From positions 1-41,551 of the forward strand of contig JAHYJP010000013.1 of NCBI GenBank assembly GCA_019429055.1: a stretch of 41,551 nucleotides of DNA. Reading direction: 5' to 3'. The stretch is from Bacteroidales bacterium. Its GTDB lineage: Bacteria; Bacteroidota; Bacteroidia; Bacteroidales; UBA7960. Positions within the stretch are counted from its first letter, which is position 1; each line of letters starts with the position of its first letter. The notes beneath the pieces were generated by a model, which made no database searches, was not told the origin of the DNA, and saw only the letters and a program-made list of their open reading frames with translations. The position numbers were made by a program, and so were the translations under genes. Positions 8,969 through 17,206 of the stretch are shown piece after piece.

Positions 8969-10552
8969 TCAGAACATAAGCCATTTGTAAACAATAAACG
9001 TGGTCCAGGGATTCACAGGTCGTTGCCCCTGTACTCCACCATTTACGGGGTATCCGTACCGATCGTCGGCACTGTCGAAGAAATCGCCCAGCCAAAGGTG
9101 TGCAGCGTGAAGTTCAAGGCTCATAAATGGACCTAAATTATAAACGATACCTGCATTGGCTTCTACCCCCATAAAATTGCCGCCTCCCACAGGGGTTGCG
9201 TTGCTAAATGCGGCAGCAGTACCCACTTTAGCATGCAAACGGTGGGGGATTATTCCTTTGGAGTAATTCACTGTTCCACCCGTAAAACCGTAGCCCATGT
9301 TCGACAGGTCGCCAACCACAGGTGTAAAACGGTTTACCACATTTGAATGTGGAAACAGAATATAAGCTCCGGAGTTTATCCAGAAACCGCCGGGGGCAGC
9401 CCATGAGTTACCAGTCATTACACCGCTGTAACGACGGTCTTCAAGCCCGTTATCATCGCCCGAAGTGTACATCATGTCGATATTAACGTTGTCCTGCAAA
9501 GTTTGCCCGTAGCGGTATGTCAGCCTGAGGTTTGCAGCAAATCCTGCAATATCGGCACCTTGCCTCCATCCGGCTTCGCGCAGAACATTAACAACTCCCA
9601 GGTTATAATTAAAGAACCCGTTGAGTGCAAAACGGTCAAGCATCATATCGGCATTGCGCGAAAAATGAGTTCCGAGCCAAACCACATCGGCTTCGTAAGG
9701 ATTTGAACCAAACCGGAAACGGAATACACCATTATACTCGGCCAGGTTGCTGTTAAGTCCCTGCCCCAGGATAGAAATACCTCCTTTTCCCCGGGCCCGG
9801 TCTCTTACGTAGTGCGATGTAACGGCAGCACGCCACAATTTATTGATATTCCTTTCATACTGAAACTCATACATGTTAACATCATCACTCATGAAAATAT
9901 CATTCTCATAAAACTTAAAGTATCCTGCTTTCCACCTGTGATAATCGGCGTTTCTGTATAAAGTAAGACCTACGGCATGAGTACCAAAGTAGGTCATGCG
10001 ATAACCGTTCTGGAGCATTTTATCGGCAACAGTGCGGTAAGGATTATAAGGGTTATCGTACATGCGCTGCAAGCCGAGGTTTATCATCCAGCCGGTGGCG
10101 GGCATGTATTCAATTTCTACATTCTGTGTCTGGATATTCACCTGGTGGCCCGAAACAGCACCACCCTGGTTGCCCCCGGCACCATAAGATACATCGCCCC
10201 AGGTCCAGTCAATCTCGAAGACTGCCCGCATTACAGCCTTGCCATTAAACAGATGAGGCTGATAAATGAAGAACGGGATGAGTCGCTGCTCTATATAGGC
10301 AGTAGTAGCTGTATCGGATGTACTTGTGGTATTGCGGCCAAACATACGCCCGATCACCTGGCCTCGCAGAAATTCGTTGGTAGGGAAAAAGTTGGAAGTA
10401 ACCCCCTGGTTGATGTAAAAAGCCAGAAACTGAAATTGTTTATTAGGCTCTCCGGGTACCTCGGTATCGAAAACCCTTGCCGATTGCTGCGCAAAACCTG
10501 TGAAACCCGCAAGCCCAAAGAACAAAAACACGTATATAAATAGTCTCTTCAT
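8969..10552 (-). CDS. Large outer-membrane beta-barrel protein
   Basis: The start is the ATG at 10552, which opens a clear signal peptide (MKRLFIYVFLFFGLAGF, cleavage near GFAQ). A TTG-initiated upstream extension would run through a strong hairpin and add a non-signal leader, so it is rejected. The 527-residue protein consists of aromatic- and Gly/Asn-rich strands throughout and ends WTTFIVYKWLMF, a terminal outer-membrane strand. Stretches such as GGVQGQRPVNPW and DNGLEDRRYSGVMTG resemble turns in porin or alginate-export-like barrels. A substrate channel role is plausible but not provable from sequence. It probably forms a transcription unit with the downstream hydrolase. Confidence 0.72.
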   Translation of the reverse strand: MKRLFIYVFLFFGLAGFTGFAQQSARVFDTEVPGEPNKQFQFLAFYINQGVTSNFFPTNEFLRGQVIGRMFGRNTTSTSDTATTAYIEQRLIPFFIYQPHLFNGKAVMRAVFEIDWTWGDVSYGAGGNQGGAVSGHQVNIQTQNVEIEYMPATGWMINLGLQRMYDNPYNPYRTVADKMLQNGYRMTYFGTHAVGLTLYRNADYHRWKAGYFKFYENDIFMSDDVNMYEFQYERNINKLWRAAVTSHYVRDRARGKGGISILGQGLNSNLAEYNGVFRFRFGSNPYEADVVWLGTHFSRNADMMLDRFALNGFFNYNLGVVNVLREAGWRQGADIAGFAANLRLTYRYGQTLQDNVNIDMMYTSGDDNGLEDRRYSGVMTGNSWAAPGGFWINSGAYILFPHSNVVNRFTPVVGDLSNMGYGFTGGTVNYSKGIIPHRLHAKVGTAAAFSNATPVGGGNFMGVEANAGIVYNLGPFMSLELHAAHLWLGDFFDSADDRYGYPVNGGVQGQRPVNPWTTFIVYKWLMF

Positions 10553-10587
10553 CTTATCTGGATTTGGAAATAATGAATGGTTAAAAC

Positions 10588-10614
10588 AATCCCTGCCCAG
10601 GTCTGGCAGGGATT
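10588..10614 (-). terminator. Perfect 10-bp stem between the lipoprotein and barrel genes
   Basis: AATCCCTGCC pairs exactly with GGCAGGGATT across a 7-nt loop. On the minus strand it lies about 30 nt after the lipoprotein stop (10645) and is followed by GTTTT, so it could terminate that transcript. It also lies in the leader of the barrel gene, where it could act as an attenuator or mRNA-stabilising stem. Confidence 0.5.
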
Positions 10615-10644
10615 TGCTGACATAAACATACAATTAAGAAATAT

Positions 10645-11178
10645 TTACTCGGTAATTTCGTAAAAAACCTGTACGTTTAAATTACCAAAAGCACCTTCAC
10701 TGGTACTGCCAAAACCACCTTCCGGGGTCGGAGGAGTAACACCTACGATAGAGGGTTCAACCTGGGCAACTTCATAAGTCATTTTTCTGCCATCGGCGGT
10801 TTCTTCGATCTGGAAAATACCTACGCTGGTGGCGCTTGACGGAGCACTTTGAATCAGTTCAATATTCCATATTCCGTTCACATTCGATTCACTTTGCGAA
10901 TAAACGCCAACAAAATCAATCTTGCCGCCTGACTCGAGGAATCCTTCTACCAGATAAGTTCCATCTTCATTAAAATACGCTTTGATAGCATTAAAGCCAT
11001 TGGCTACAAGTAATGGAGCCACATCATCACCTTCTGAACTCCAGTCTCCAACAATACCCTCAGGTACCTCATCATCACCATTGATATCATCATCGTCATC
11101 TTTGCTACAAGCAGTAAAACTTAACATTGCAGCTGCCATCAGCATCATAGCCAGGGAAAACAAATTTTTCTTCTTCAT
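10645..11178 (-). CDS. Small lipoprotein, lipocalin-like, function unknown
   Basis: The start MKKKNLFSLAMMLMAAAMLSF leads to a lipobox, LSFTAC (Cys24), followed by KDDDDD, a typical Bacteroidota lipoprotein tether. The remaining ~150 residues are beta-rich: GDWSSEG, YFNEDGTYLVEG, VGVYSQSE, NGIWNIEL and TYEVAQVE. This GxW...TF/Y...GxW pattern is seen in lipocalin-like DUFs, but the exact family is not recognised. A hairpin follows the gene. It may be read with the downstream barrel and hydrolase genes. Confidence 0.7.
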   Translation of the reverse strand: MKKKNLFSLAMMLMAAAMLSFTACSKDDDDDINGDDEVPEGIVGDWSSEGDDVAPLLVANGFNAIKAYFNEDGTYLVEGFLESGGKIDFVGVYSQSESNVNGIWNIELIQSAPSSATSVGIFQIEETADGRKMTYEVAQVEPSIVGVTPPTPEGGFGSTSEGAFGNLNVQVFYEITE

Positions 11179-11389
11179 AATTGTTAATTTTAGGATGTTA
11201 ATTGTTATTGAATTGATGTTTTTTTAGGTATTAAGAACTGTTGTAAGCATTTTCGGAAAAGTGTAACTCTATGCTTTTGTTCTATTTTACAGAAAGTTAA
11301 AATTACGTCAACAAAAAATTCATACATACAAAATAATAAAGTACCTGGGGTTGACTATTTCGTTTTTTATGTTAAAAATATTTACTATT

Positions 11390-11406
11390 TATCTGTTTTA
11401 CAGATA
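11390..11406. repeat. Perfect inverted repeat after the six-gene operon
   Basis: TATCTGT and ACAGATA flank TTT. On the minus strand it lies about 30 nt past the stop of the last operon gene (11436). The stem is AT-rich and only a loose T-rich stretch follows, so a weak terminator or a regulator-binding site are both possible. Confidence 0.35.
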
Positions 11407-11435
11407 CTTTACTTCATCAAAATAAGCATTGACCT

Positions 11436-12461
11436 TTACCCCCATTGAATAACATTGGCAGCCCAGGCATACCCTATTCCGGCAGCAATCATAGAAACAA
11501 TGGTACCATCTTTTACCTTTCCGCTCTGCAAAGCCAGGTGCAGCGACAAAATCTGGTCAATCTGGCCGATATGACCATAATCTTCCAGGTAAATGCTCTG
11601 ATCGGGTGTCAATCCCAGTTCCTGTAACAACCATTCGTGCATAGAGCGTTTGAAATGCAGCACCGACAGGTAATTCATACGCGATATGGGAATGCCCGAC
11701 TTTTCAAAAGCTTTTTCCATACAGAACATCCAGTTTTTCATAGATACTTCGTTTAGGCGGTCTTTCATGTGCTTTTCATCAAAAACACGAAGGGATTTAT
11801 AGGCTTTTCCTACATTTTCGCATGAGATAGGATTCGCAGTACCACCAAACTCAACTCCCACGTCCCTGGCCAGTGAACCGTCGGTCATAATATGAGTGCC
11901 CAGCAGCAGGTTTTTTCCAAAGTTCTTTTTCAGAATAATAGCACCACCTCCAGCCCCCAGGTTGTACATAAAAGAAACGGAGTTGTCAGTATAATCAATA
12001 AAGTCGCCATTGCGATACCCTCCCACAATCATCACAGTGTTGATATCGGGATCGCCTGTCATCATATCCCTGGCTATTTTCATGGCTGCTACTCCGGTAC
12101 CGCAGCGTTGCTGTATATCGATGGCCCAGGCATTGTGTGCACCGATTTTTTCCTGGATATAAATTCCGGATGTGGTAAGCGGATATTCCTTCCATTCTTC
12201 ACCGATGCAAAGAATAAGGTCGATCTCATCAGCTTTAACTCCGGTATTTTCAAGGGCGTTTAAGGCTGCTTTTACACCCATCTCCTGGGTGCCGTCGCCG
12301 TAACCGGGAATGGCTTTCTGCCGGATGCCCAGTTTTTCCACTACAGCCTGTTCGCTCCATACTCCGCGGGTGGCTTCTGATATTTGTGCTGCCGTCATGC
12401 GGGTTTCAGGAATGTAAATTCCCGTACCAACAATGCCGGCTTGAATAGTTTCAGCTTGCAT
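11436..12461 (-). CDS. KAS III-like (FabH-fold) protein B, altered triad Cys-His-His
   Basis: The thiolase-fold KAS III signatures are present: GIVGTGIYIPE at the N-terminus, nucleophile DIQQRCGTG (Cys120), and the NLGAGGGAIIL segment equivalent to FADGAGA. In FabH the triad continues with His (PHQAN) and Asn (GNTSAAS). Here His is kept (SVLHFKR, His269), but the Asn position reads EDYGHIGQ, so His297 replaces it. The ATG at 12461 is used, since the upstream alternative is only a TTG that adds six residues. It lies 23 nt after the second KAS III-like gene and ends the operon. The condensing reaction is normally acyl-CoA plus malonyl-ACP. The changed Asn makes ordinary fatty-acid initiation doubtful. 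It could act as an OleA/HMG-CoA-synthase-like condensing enzyme, an acyltransferase, or one half of a heterodimer. Confidence 0.82.
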   Translation of the reverse strand: MQAETIQAGIVGTGIYIPETRMTAAQISEATRGVWSEQAVVEKLGIRQKAIPGYGDGTQEMGVKAALNALENTGVKADEIDLILCIGEEWKEYPLTTSGIYIQEKIGAHNAWAIDIQQRCGTGVAAMKIARDMMTGDPDINTVMIVGGYRNGDFIDYTDNSVSFMYNLGAGGGAIILKKNFGKNLLLGTHIMTDGSLARDVGVEFGGTANPISCENVGKAYKSLRVFDEKHMKDRLNEVSMKNWMFCMEKAFEKSGIPISRMNYLSVLHFKRSMHEWLLQELGLTPDQSIYLEDYGHIGQIDQILSLHLALQSGKVKDGTIVSMIAAGIGYAWAANVIQWG

Positions 12462-12484
12462 AAGTATTATTGAGTTCAAAGTTT

Positions 12485-13486
12485 TTAATATACAAACAAA
12501 TTGCTGCCCACTGCCAGTCCGGCTCCTGATGCCATAAAAATTACGGTATCACCCTTTTTTATTCTGCCTTCCTGCACGGCATGGTGAAAAGCCATAGGTA
12601 CACAGGCTGAGCCGGTATAGCCGTAGCGATCCATCACATAGCTGGTTTTACTGTGGGGTTGCTGAAGTTCATCCATTACCTTTTCAATCACAGAGCGGTT
12701 GATCTGGGTAAAGATAAAATGATCAATTTTTGCAATGTCCATTTGGGCTTTCTGAAGCAGCTTTTTTACAACCATAGGCCACAGTCTTACATTTCGGTCA
12801 CCGGGCAAGGGCTGCAGACTTAATAAACCCTGTTTTTCTTCTTTGAGCAGTTCAGGTGTAACGGGGTTGCGGCTACCACCGGCATAAATGCCGATAAAGT
12901 CCCATTGGGTTCCATCGGTAAGCAACTGACTGCTGATATATCGGGCTTCAGGGTTGCGCCTGAGCACCACAGCCCCTGCTCCATCGGCAAAGATTGAAAG
13001 ACCAAAGGCATCGGTATCACGGATAAAAGCTGGCATGTTGTAAACGCCCACTACCAGACCGTATTCAATGGTTGGGTCGGTAGCCATAATCCGCACTGCA
13101 TTGTCGAAAGCGATAGTAAAGCTGGCACAGGATGCACCCACATCGAAGGTGGATGACCACTTCTCCCCTTTCTGGATACGGCCCTGTACCAGAATAGATG
13201 TAGCAGGAGTAATAAATTCCGGCGTGTCAGTACCCACCATAATCAGCCCGATTTGCTGCGGGTCGATGCCGGCAGCTTCAATGGCTTTGAGACCTGCCCG
13301 GGTGGCAAAATCGGCAGTGGTTTCCTTTATTCCGCGCAAGCGGGCATTGTGACGTTTGTGGATACCGAGCTTGTTTTCCAGCTTTTCGGCATCGAACTCT
13401 ATACCTGCCAGAGCCATCAGCTCTTTATTGCCGATGGCCTCTCCGGGAGTATAAACGCCTGTACCTATTATTTCTACGGGTAGCAT
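12485..13486 (-). CDS. KAS III-like (FabH-fold) protein A, His and Asn of the triad replaced
   Basis: At 333 residues this has FabH length. The start MLPVEIIGTGVYTPGE, nucleophile DVGASCASF (Cys120) and FADGAGAVVL (about 167-176) are canonical. The catalytic His position, PHQAN in FabH, reads IFTQINRS, so Thr260 replaces His. The Asn position, YGNTSAAS in FabH, reads YGYTGSAC, so Tyr290 replaces Asn. A protein with Cys but neither His nor Asn should not run the normal decarboxylative Claisen condensation. It may transfer acyl groups through Cys120, or complement protein B, which keeps the His. It is the fifth gene of the operon, 75 nt after the CoA-transferase stop; that spacer holds a dispersed repeat. 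Confidence 0.82.
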   Translation of the reverse strand: MLPVEIIGTGVYTPGEAIGNKELMALAGIEFDAEKLENKLGIHKRHNARLRGIKETTADFATRAGLKAIEAAGIDPQQIGLIMVGTDTPEFITPATSILVQGRIQKGEKWSSTFDVGASCASFTIAFDNAVRIMATDPTIEYGLVVGVYNMPAFIRDTDAFGLSIFADGAGAVVLRRNPEARYISSQLLTDGTQWDFIGIYAGGSRNPVTPELLKEEKQGLLSLQPLPGDRNVRLWPMVVKKLLQKAQMDIAKIDHFIFTQINRSVIEKVMDELQQPHSKTSYVMDRYGYTGSACVPMAFHHAVQEGRIKKGDTVIFMASGAGLAVGSNLFVY

Positions 13487-13520
13487 GTTGGTTATTGAGT
13501 TATTAGATTATTGAATTATC

Positions 13521-13560
13521 GAAGCGAAGATCCCGGGAGCTAAAAGCAATTCGGGATTAA
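13521..13560 (+). repeat. Dispersed intergenic repeat, copy 1
   Basis: GAAGCGAAG is followed by a hairpin (ATCCCG pairing with CGGGAT) and ends near TTCGGGATTAA. A second, slightly diverged copy lies on the other strand at about 25145-25190. It sits in the only long spacer inside the operon. Confidence 0.55.
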
Positions 13561-13561
13561 G

Positions 13562-14872
13562 TTAAAGATACCCCATCTCTTTTGCCTTTTGCCTGAGTTC
13601 ATCGCGAAATCCGGGGTCGGCAATGCTGATAAGTGCCTGTGTACGCTCTTTAACAGTAAGACCGGTCAGGCGTGCTACTCCATGCTCGGTAACCACATAA
13701 TCGGTATTGCTGCGGTGCAGGGTAACGGCAGTTCCTTCGGGCAGGACAGGCAGAATGGTAGAAACAGAACCGCCACGGGCCGTTGACCGGCAGGCAATGA
13801 TGGATTTCCCCCTGCCATCCAACCCTTCCACTGCTCCTACAGCAGTATCTGTCTGGCCACCCGTACCGGAATACTGGTTGATGCCAATGGATTCACTGGC
13901 CACCTGTCCTGTAAAATCAATCATCAGGCAGGTATTGACAGAAACCATTTTACTGTTCTGACGAATAATGCAGGGATCGTTCACATACCTTCCGCGCAGG
14001 AATTCGACCGAAGGATTGTTGTGCAGCCATTGGTACATTTTCTCTGAACCCATAGCAAAAGTACAGATGGATTTGCCCTTATGAAGGGTTTTCATTTTAT
14101 TGGTGATTACCCCTTTTTCATAAAGTTCTACCATGGAATCCACAAACATCTCGGTGTGGATACCCAGGTCTTTTTTATCAGCCAGTGAAAGGGCTGCGGC
14201 ATTGGGAATCTCACCGATACCCAACTGAAGGGTTGAACCATCTTCCACAAGCGAAGCGATGTGCTGACCAATTTTCAGTGCCACTTCGTCGGGTTCAGGA
14301 GATGGAAGGGTAGGCGGTATTTGCGAATGCTCCACAAAGAAATCCACATCCGATACGTTTACCTGTGTATCGCCCAGGGTACGGGGCAGTTGGTCATTTA
14401 CTTCCAGCACCACGATTTCGGCAACTTCCAGAATATCCTTTTCATAGGTAATACCCAGTGAAAGAGATACAAACCCTTTGTCGTCGGGTGGGGTGCAAGT
14501 ACCGAAAAACATGTGCGGACTACGAACCTTAAGCCTGTCGGTTGCGGCGCGATGCAGCATATTGGGAACGTAGGTCACCGTTCCGGTACCTTCCTTTATG
14601 GCCTGGCGTGAACCCGGCGCATGAAACCAGCTGCACAATTCAAAATGCCCTTTCATCTCCGGCTTCATATAAAAATCGTATGGTTTAAGGGTAAGCACCG
14701 AAAAAACCTGCACATTCTGCACATGGTCCTTTGCCAGGTGAAACTTCGACATACAGCCCTGGGGCTCAGAAGCACACTGGGCAACTATTACATCGGTGTT
14801 GCTTTTCATTTTCATCACCGCTTCTTCAATGGTGATTAACTTTGATTTGTATATTTCTGAGAAGTTTTTCAT
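13562..14872 (-). CDS. Acetyl-CoA hydrolase/transferase family CoA-transferase
   Basis: The 436-residue protein is a class I CoA-transferase of the 4-hydroxybutyrate/butyryl-CoA:acetate type. Visible features are an N-terminal ITIEEAVMKMKSNTDVIV region, GTCTPPDDKGFVSLSLG, the LGIGEIPNAAA loop (about 217-227), and IHTEMFVD, where Glu241 is at the position of the catalytic Glu that forms the glutamyl-CoA thioester. It continues with ARGGSVSTILP and TEHGVARL in the C-terminal domain. It would move CoA between acetyl-CoA (or another acyl-CoA) and a short carboxylate in the cytosol. Its ATG overlaps the symporter stop by 4 nt (ATGA), indicating translational coupling. This pairing suggests that the carboxylate imported by the symporter is the acceptor, for example acetate, butyrate or hydroxybutyrate. 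The exact acid is inferred, not shown. Confidence 0.9.
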   Translation of the reverse strand: MKNFSEIYKSKLITIEEAVMKMKSNTDVIVAQCASEPQGCMSKFHLAKDHVQNVQVFSVLTLKPYDFYMKPEMKGHFELCSWFHAPGSRQAIKEGTGTVTYVPNMLHRAATDRLKVRSPHMFFGTCTPPDDKGFVSLSLGITYEKDILEVAEIVVLEVNDQLPRTLGDTQVNVSDVDFFVEHSQIPPTLPSPEPDEVALKIGQHIASLVEDGSTLQLGIGEIPNAAALSLADKKDLGIHTEMFVDSMVELYEKGVITNKMKTLHKGKSICTFAMGSEKMYQWLHNNPSVEFLRGRYVNDPCIIRQNSKMVSVNTCLMIDFTGQVASESIGINQYSGTGGQTDTAVGAVEGLDGRGKSIIACRSTARGGSVSTILPVLPEGTAVTLHRSNTDYVVTEHGVARLTGLTVKERTQALISIADPGFRDELRQKAKEMGYL

Positions 14873-16419
14873 ACCTCACTGATTTTTTTAGTATTCAAAA
14901 AGTGGACGGTAAGTCCTACCACCACCGAAAATACGATGGCTGTTGAAGCGGCTATGGCAGGGTTACGTACTTCGCCCTTGAGATATTTAGTAAAGAAACC
15001 CAGGTTAAGGTCCCAGGCTTCCACCATCATGGGTAACATATAATATACTGAGAAATGCACCACCAGGGCTGTAACCGAAGCTGCTACCGCTGCTCTCAAA
15101 CCGGCATTGGGAGAAAATATTCCCAATACAATAGGCAGAAAAGCGATGCTGAAAAAGGCATAAACTCCATTCTGGGCAAGGATTGCAACACTCAACTTGG
15201 GGAACAACAACTGGTCGCGGGCGATGAAAAAAGAAACTATCGCAAGAAAAACAATGGCCATTTTATTAAGAACCATATAGGTTGACTCGTTTTTTATTTT
15301 TTCACTGAACAAAGGTTTAATGATATCTGAAGTGATGGTTGTGGAAAGAGATTGAATTAACCCTTCCAGTGTAGACAATCCGGCACTGATGAGTCCCAGG
15401 ATAACTATAAGGCCCACTACCACAGAAAACCATCCTGAAGAGAAAATAGTAACCACATAAGTTGGTATAACATCATCAGCATTAAGTACCTGACCATTGA
15501 CTGTTAAATCAGGGAACTGTATGCGCGCATAAAGGCCCACAAATACAACTGAAAAAAACAGTATCTGTGCAATCACAGCACTTACCAGGAAAGTATTTAC
15601 TTCGCTTTCTTTTTTCAGAAAAAGAGATTTTGTAATAATATGAGGTTGACACACTACTGCAACACCTATAACAATCTGTGCAAAAATTATTTCATAATAA
15701 TCGCGGAAGAGCAGGCTGCCAGGATTGGTAGTTTTCACCAGAACCGGGTCAATGGCAGCAAGTTTATCAACAAACCCCTGAATACCATCTCTGAAGTGTT
15801 CAAGACCCGAAGTAAGAAGGATTATTGCGACAACAAGCATTACGAAAGCTTGTAAAGTATTGGTGTAAACAAGGGAGTTCGCACCCCCGAACATCATATA
15901 TCCGAACACAAAAACAACAATAAAAGCAAGGATGTACACCTGATTGAGATTAAGCGCCGCTGCCAGTACTTTGGCAATTGCCACCAGTATAAGTACAATA
16001 AATGTGATAAGCAAAAATGACATAAACCCCATAAATAGGGAATAGGGTGCGCTATTATAACGACGTCCCATCCATTGTGCCAGAGTGGTGGCTTTGGTAG
16101 CCTGACCATATTTTCGAAAACTTTTGGTAAGAACCACCAGAGATATCATACTGGCAATGGGAAAGAAAACCCCGAAGGACAACACCCCACTGATACCAGA
16201 TATGGTAATCAAAGCCGGGTTAATCACAAAAGTGGCGGCGCTGGTCATGGAAACAGCCAACGAAAGTCCTACAAATGCCGGGGAAAAATTAAGATTGCCA
16301 ATTGCATAATCCTGAAGGTTTTTGGTTCGCAATGCCCCCCGTATAACAAAAAACAATACAAGTGCTGAATAGGCAATCAGCAGTATCCAGGCACCCATGA
16401 TTTGTTGTTGCGTAGCCAT
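14869..16419 (-). CDS. Sodium:solute symporter (SSS family)
   Basis: This 516-residue integral membrane protein has about 13 hydrophobic segments. The N-terminal half carries the SSS hallmarks GLSLAVSMTSAATFVINP and GVFFPIASMIS, then FRKYGQATKATTLAQWMGRRY, comparable to acetate/proline/pantothenate symporters. It uses the sodium gradient to import a solute. The substrate cannot be read from sequence, but its place between the ketoacyl reductase (12 nt upstream) and the CoA-transferase (4-nt overlap) argues for a short-chain or ketone-body-like carboxylate. Transcription runs thiolase to KAS III-like proteins, so this is the third gene. Confidence 0.9.
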   Translation of the reverse strand: MATQQQIMGAWILLIAYSALVLFFVIRGALRTKNLQDYAIGNLNFSPAFVGLSLAVSMTSAATFVINPALITISGISGVLSFGVFFPIASMISLVVLTKSFRKYGQATKATTLAQWMGRRYNSAPYSLFMGFMSFLLITFIVLILVAIAKVLAAALNLNQVYILAFIVVFVFGYMMFGGANSLVYTNTLQAFVMLVVAIILLTSGLEHFRDGIQGFVDKLAAIDPVLVKTTNPGSLLFRDYYEIIFAQIVIGVAVVCQPHIITKSLFLKKESEVNTFLVSAVIAQILFFSVVFVGLYARIQFPDLTVNGQVLNADDVIPTYVVTIFSSGWFSVVVGLIVILGLISAGLSTLEGLIQSLSTTITSDIIKPLFSEKIKNESTYMVLNKMAIVFLAIVSFFIARDQLLFPKLSVAILAQNGVYAFFSIAFLPIVLGIFSPNAGLRAAVAASVTALVVHFSVYYMLPMMVEAWDLNLGFFTKYLKGEVRNPAIAASTAIVFSVVVGLTVHFLNTKKISEV

Positions 16420-16431
16420 CTGAGCTTATCT

Positions 16432-17175
16432 TTAAATAGTAATACCGCCATCCACGCTTATTACAGCGCCGTTGATATAAGCAGCTTCATCAGATGCAAG
16501 ATACGCATAAATGGAAGCAATTTCATCGGGTTCGCCCAAACGTCCGAGAGGAACTTTTTCTTCCATGGTTTTCAGCACATTCTCAGGCATTTTTTTAACC
16601 ATATCAGTGGCAATGAAACCGGGAGCCACAGCATTTACGGTAACTCCTTTGCGTCCCAGCTCGCGGGCCATGGTTTTGGTCATGCCGATTACACCGGCTT
16701 TGGTAGCCACGTAGTTGGTCTGGCCAAAATTTCCGTAAAGCGCAACTACTGACGAAGTGTTCACTATTCGTCCATAACCACGTTCGGCCATGGGTACACC
16801 AAGCACTTTTGCACAATTGAAAACACCAGTAAGGTTAACATCTATCACCTGTTGCCATTGCTCAGGGGTCATCTTTTTCAGTGTAGCATCGCGGGTAATA
16901 CCGGCATTATTGATAAGAATATCTACCCTACCGTGTTTTTCAACCACTTTCGCAGCAGCAGATTCCACTTCAGCATACACCGCAGTGTTTACTTTCATAA
17001 AAGTGGCTTTTCCGCCTGCAGCTTCTACCTCTTTACAGGTAGCTTCGCCCATTTCAGAATTCATATCCCATATTACAACAGTAGCTCCTTCCGCGGCAAA
17101 GCGCAAGGCACCGGCTTTTCCCAGTCCAGCGGCACCCCCGGTAATAACGGCTATTTTATTTTCAAGTTTTTTCAT
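16432..17175 (-). CDS. SDR 3-oxoacyl(acetoacetyl)-CoA reductase, FabG/PhaB-like
   Basis: This is a classical short-chain dehydrogenase of 247 residues. It has the nucleotide loop TGGAAGLG (12-19), NNAG (89-92), the catalytic triad Ser142, Tyr155 and Lys159 with Asn114, and PGFIATDM. GITRDATLKKM is typical of FabG/PhaB proteins. Asp37 at the end of the second strand (VIWDMN) favours NAD(H) over NADP(H), the opposite of most biosynthetic FabG enzymes. In this operon it most likely interconverts a 3-oxoacyl-CoA, such as acetoacetyl-CoA, and the 3-hydroxyacyl-CoA. An NADH preference fits catabolic oxidation of the hydroxyacyl-CoA or redox balancing. Second gene, 31 nt after the thiolase stop. Confidence 0.92.
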   Translation of the reverse strand: MKKLENKIAVITGGAAGLGKAGALRFAAEGATVVIWDMNSEMGEATCKEVEAAGGKATFMKVNTAVYAEVESAAAKVVEKHGRVDILINNAGITRDATLKKMTPEQWQQVIDVNLTGVFNCAKVLGVPMAERGYGRIVNTSSVVALYGNFGQTNYVATKAGVIGMTKTMARELGRKGVTVNAVAPGFIATDMVKKMPENVLKTMEEKVPLGRLGEPDEIASIYAYLASDEAAYINGAVISVDGGITI

Positions 17176-17206
17176 GATTAAATGCTTTTAAAGGTAAAAA
17201 TGTCTT

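Noticed and set aside
8969-10633. Longer form of the large barrel gene beginning with TTG at 10633
   Set aside because: The extension crosses a perfect hairpin and adds a non-signal leader. The ATG at 10552 gives a clean signal peptide.
11436-13486. KAS III-like genes as part of a polyketide or aryl polyene cluster
   Set aside because: No acyl carrier protein, ketosynthase chain-length factor or dehydratase is nearby. The neighbours are CoA-level carboxylate metabolism genes.
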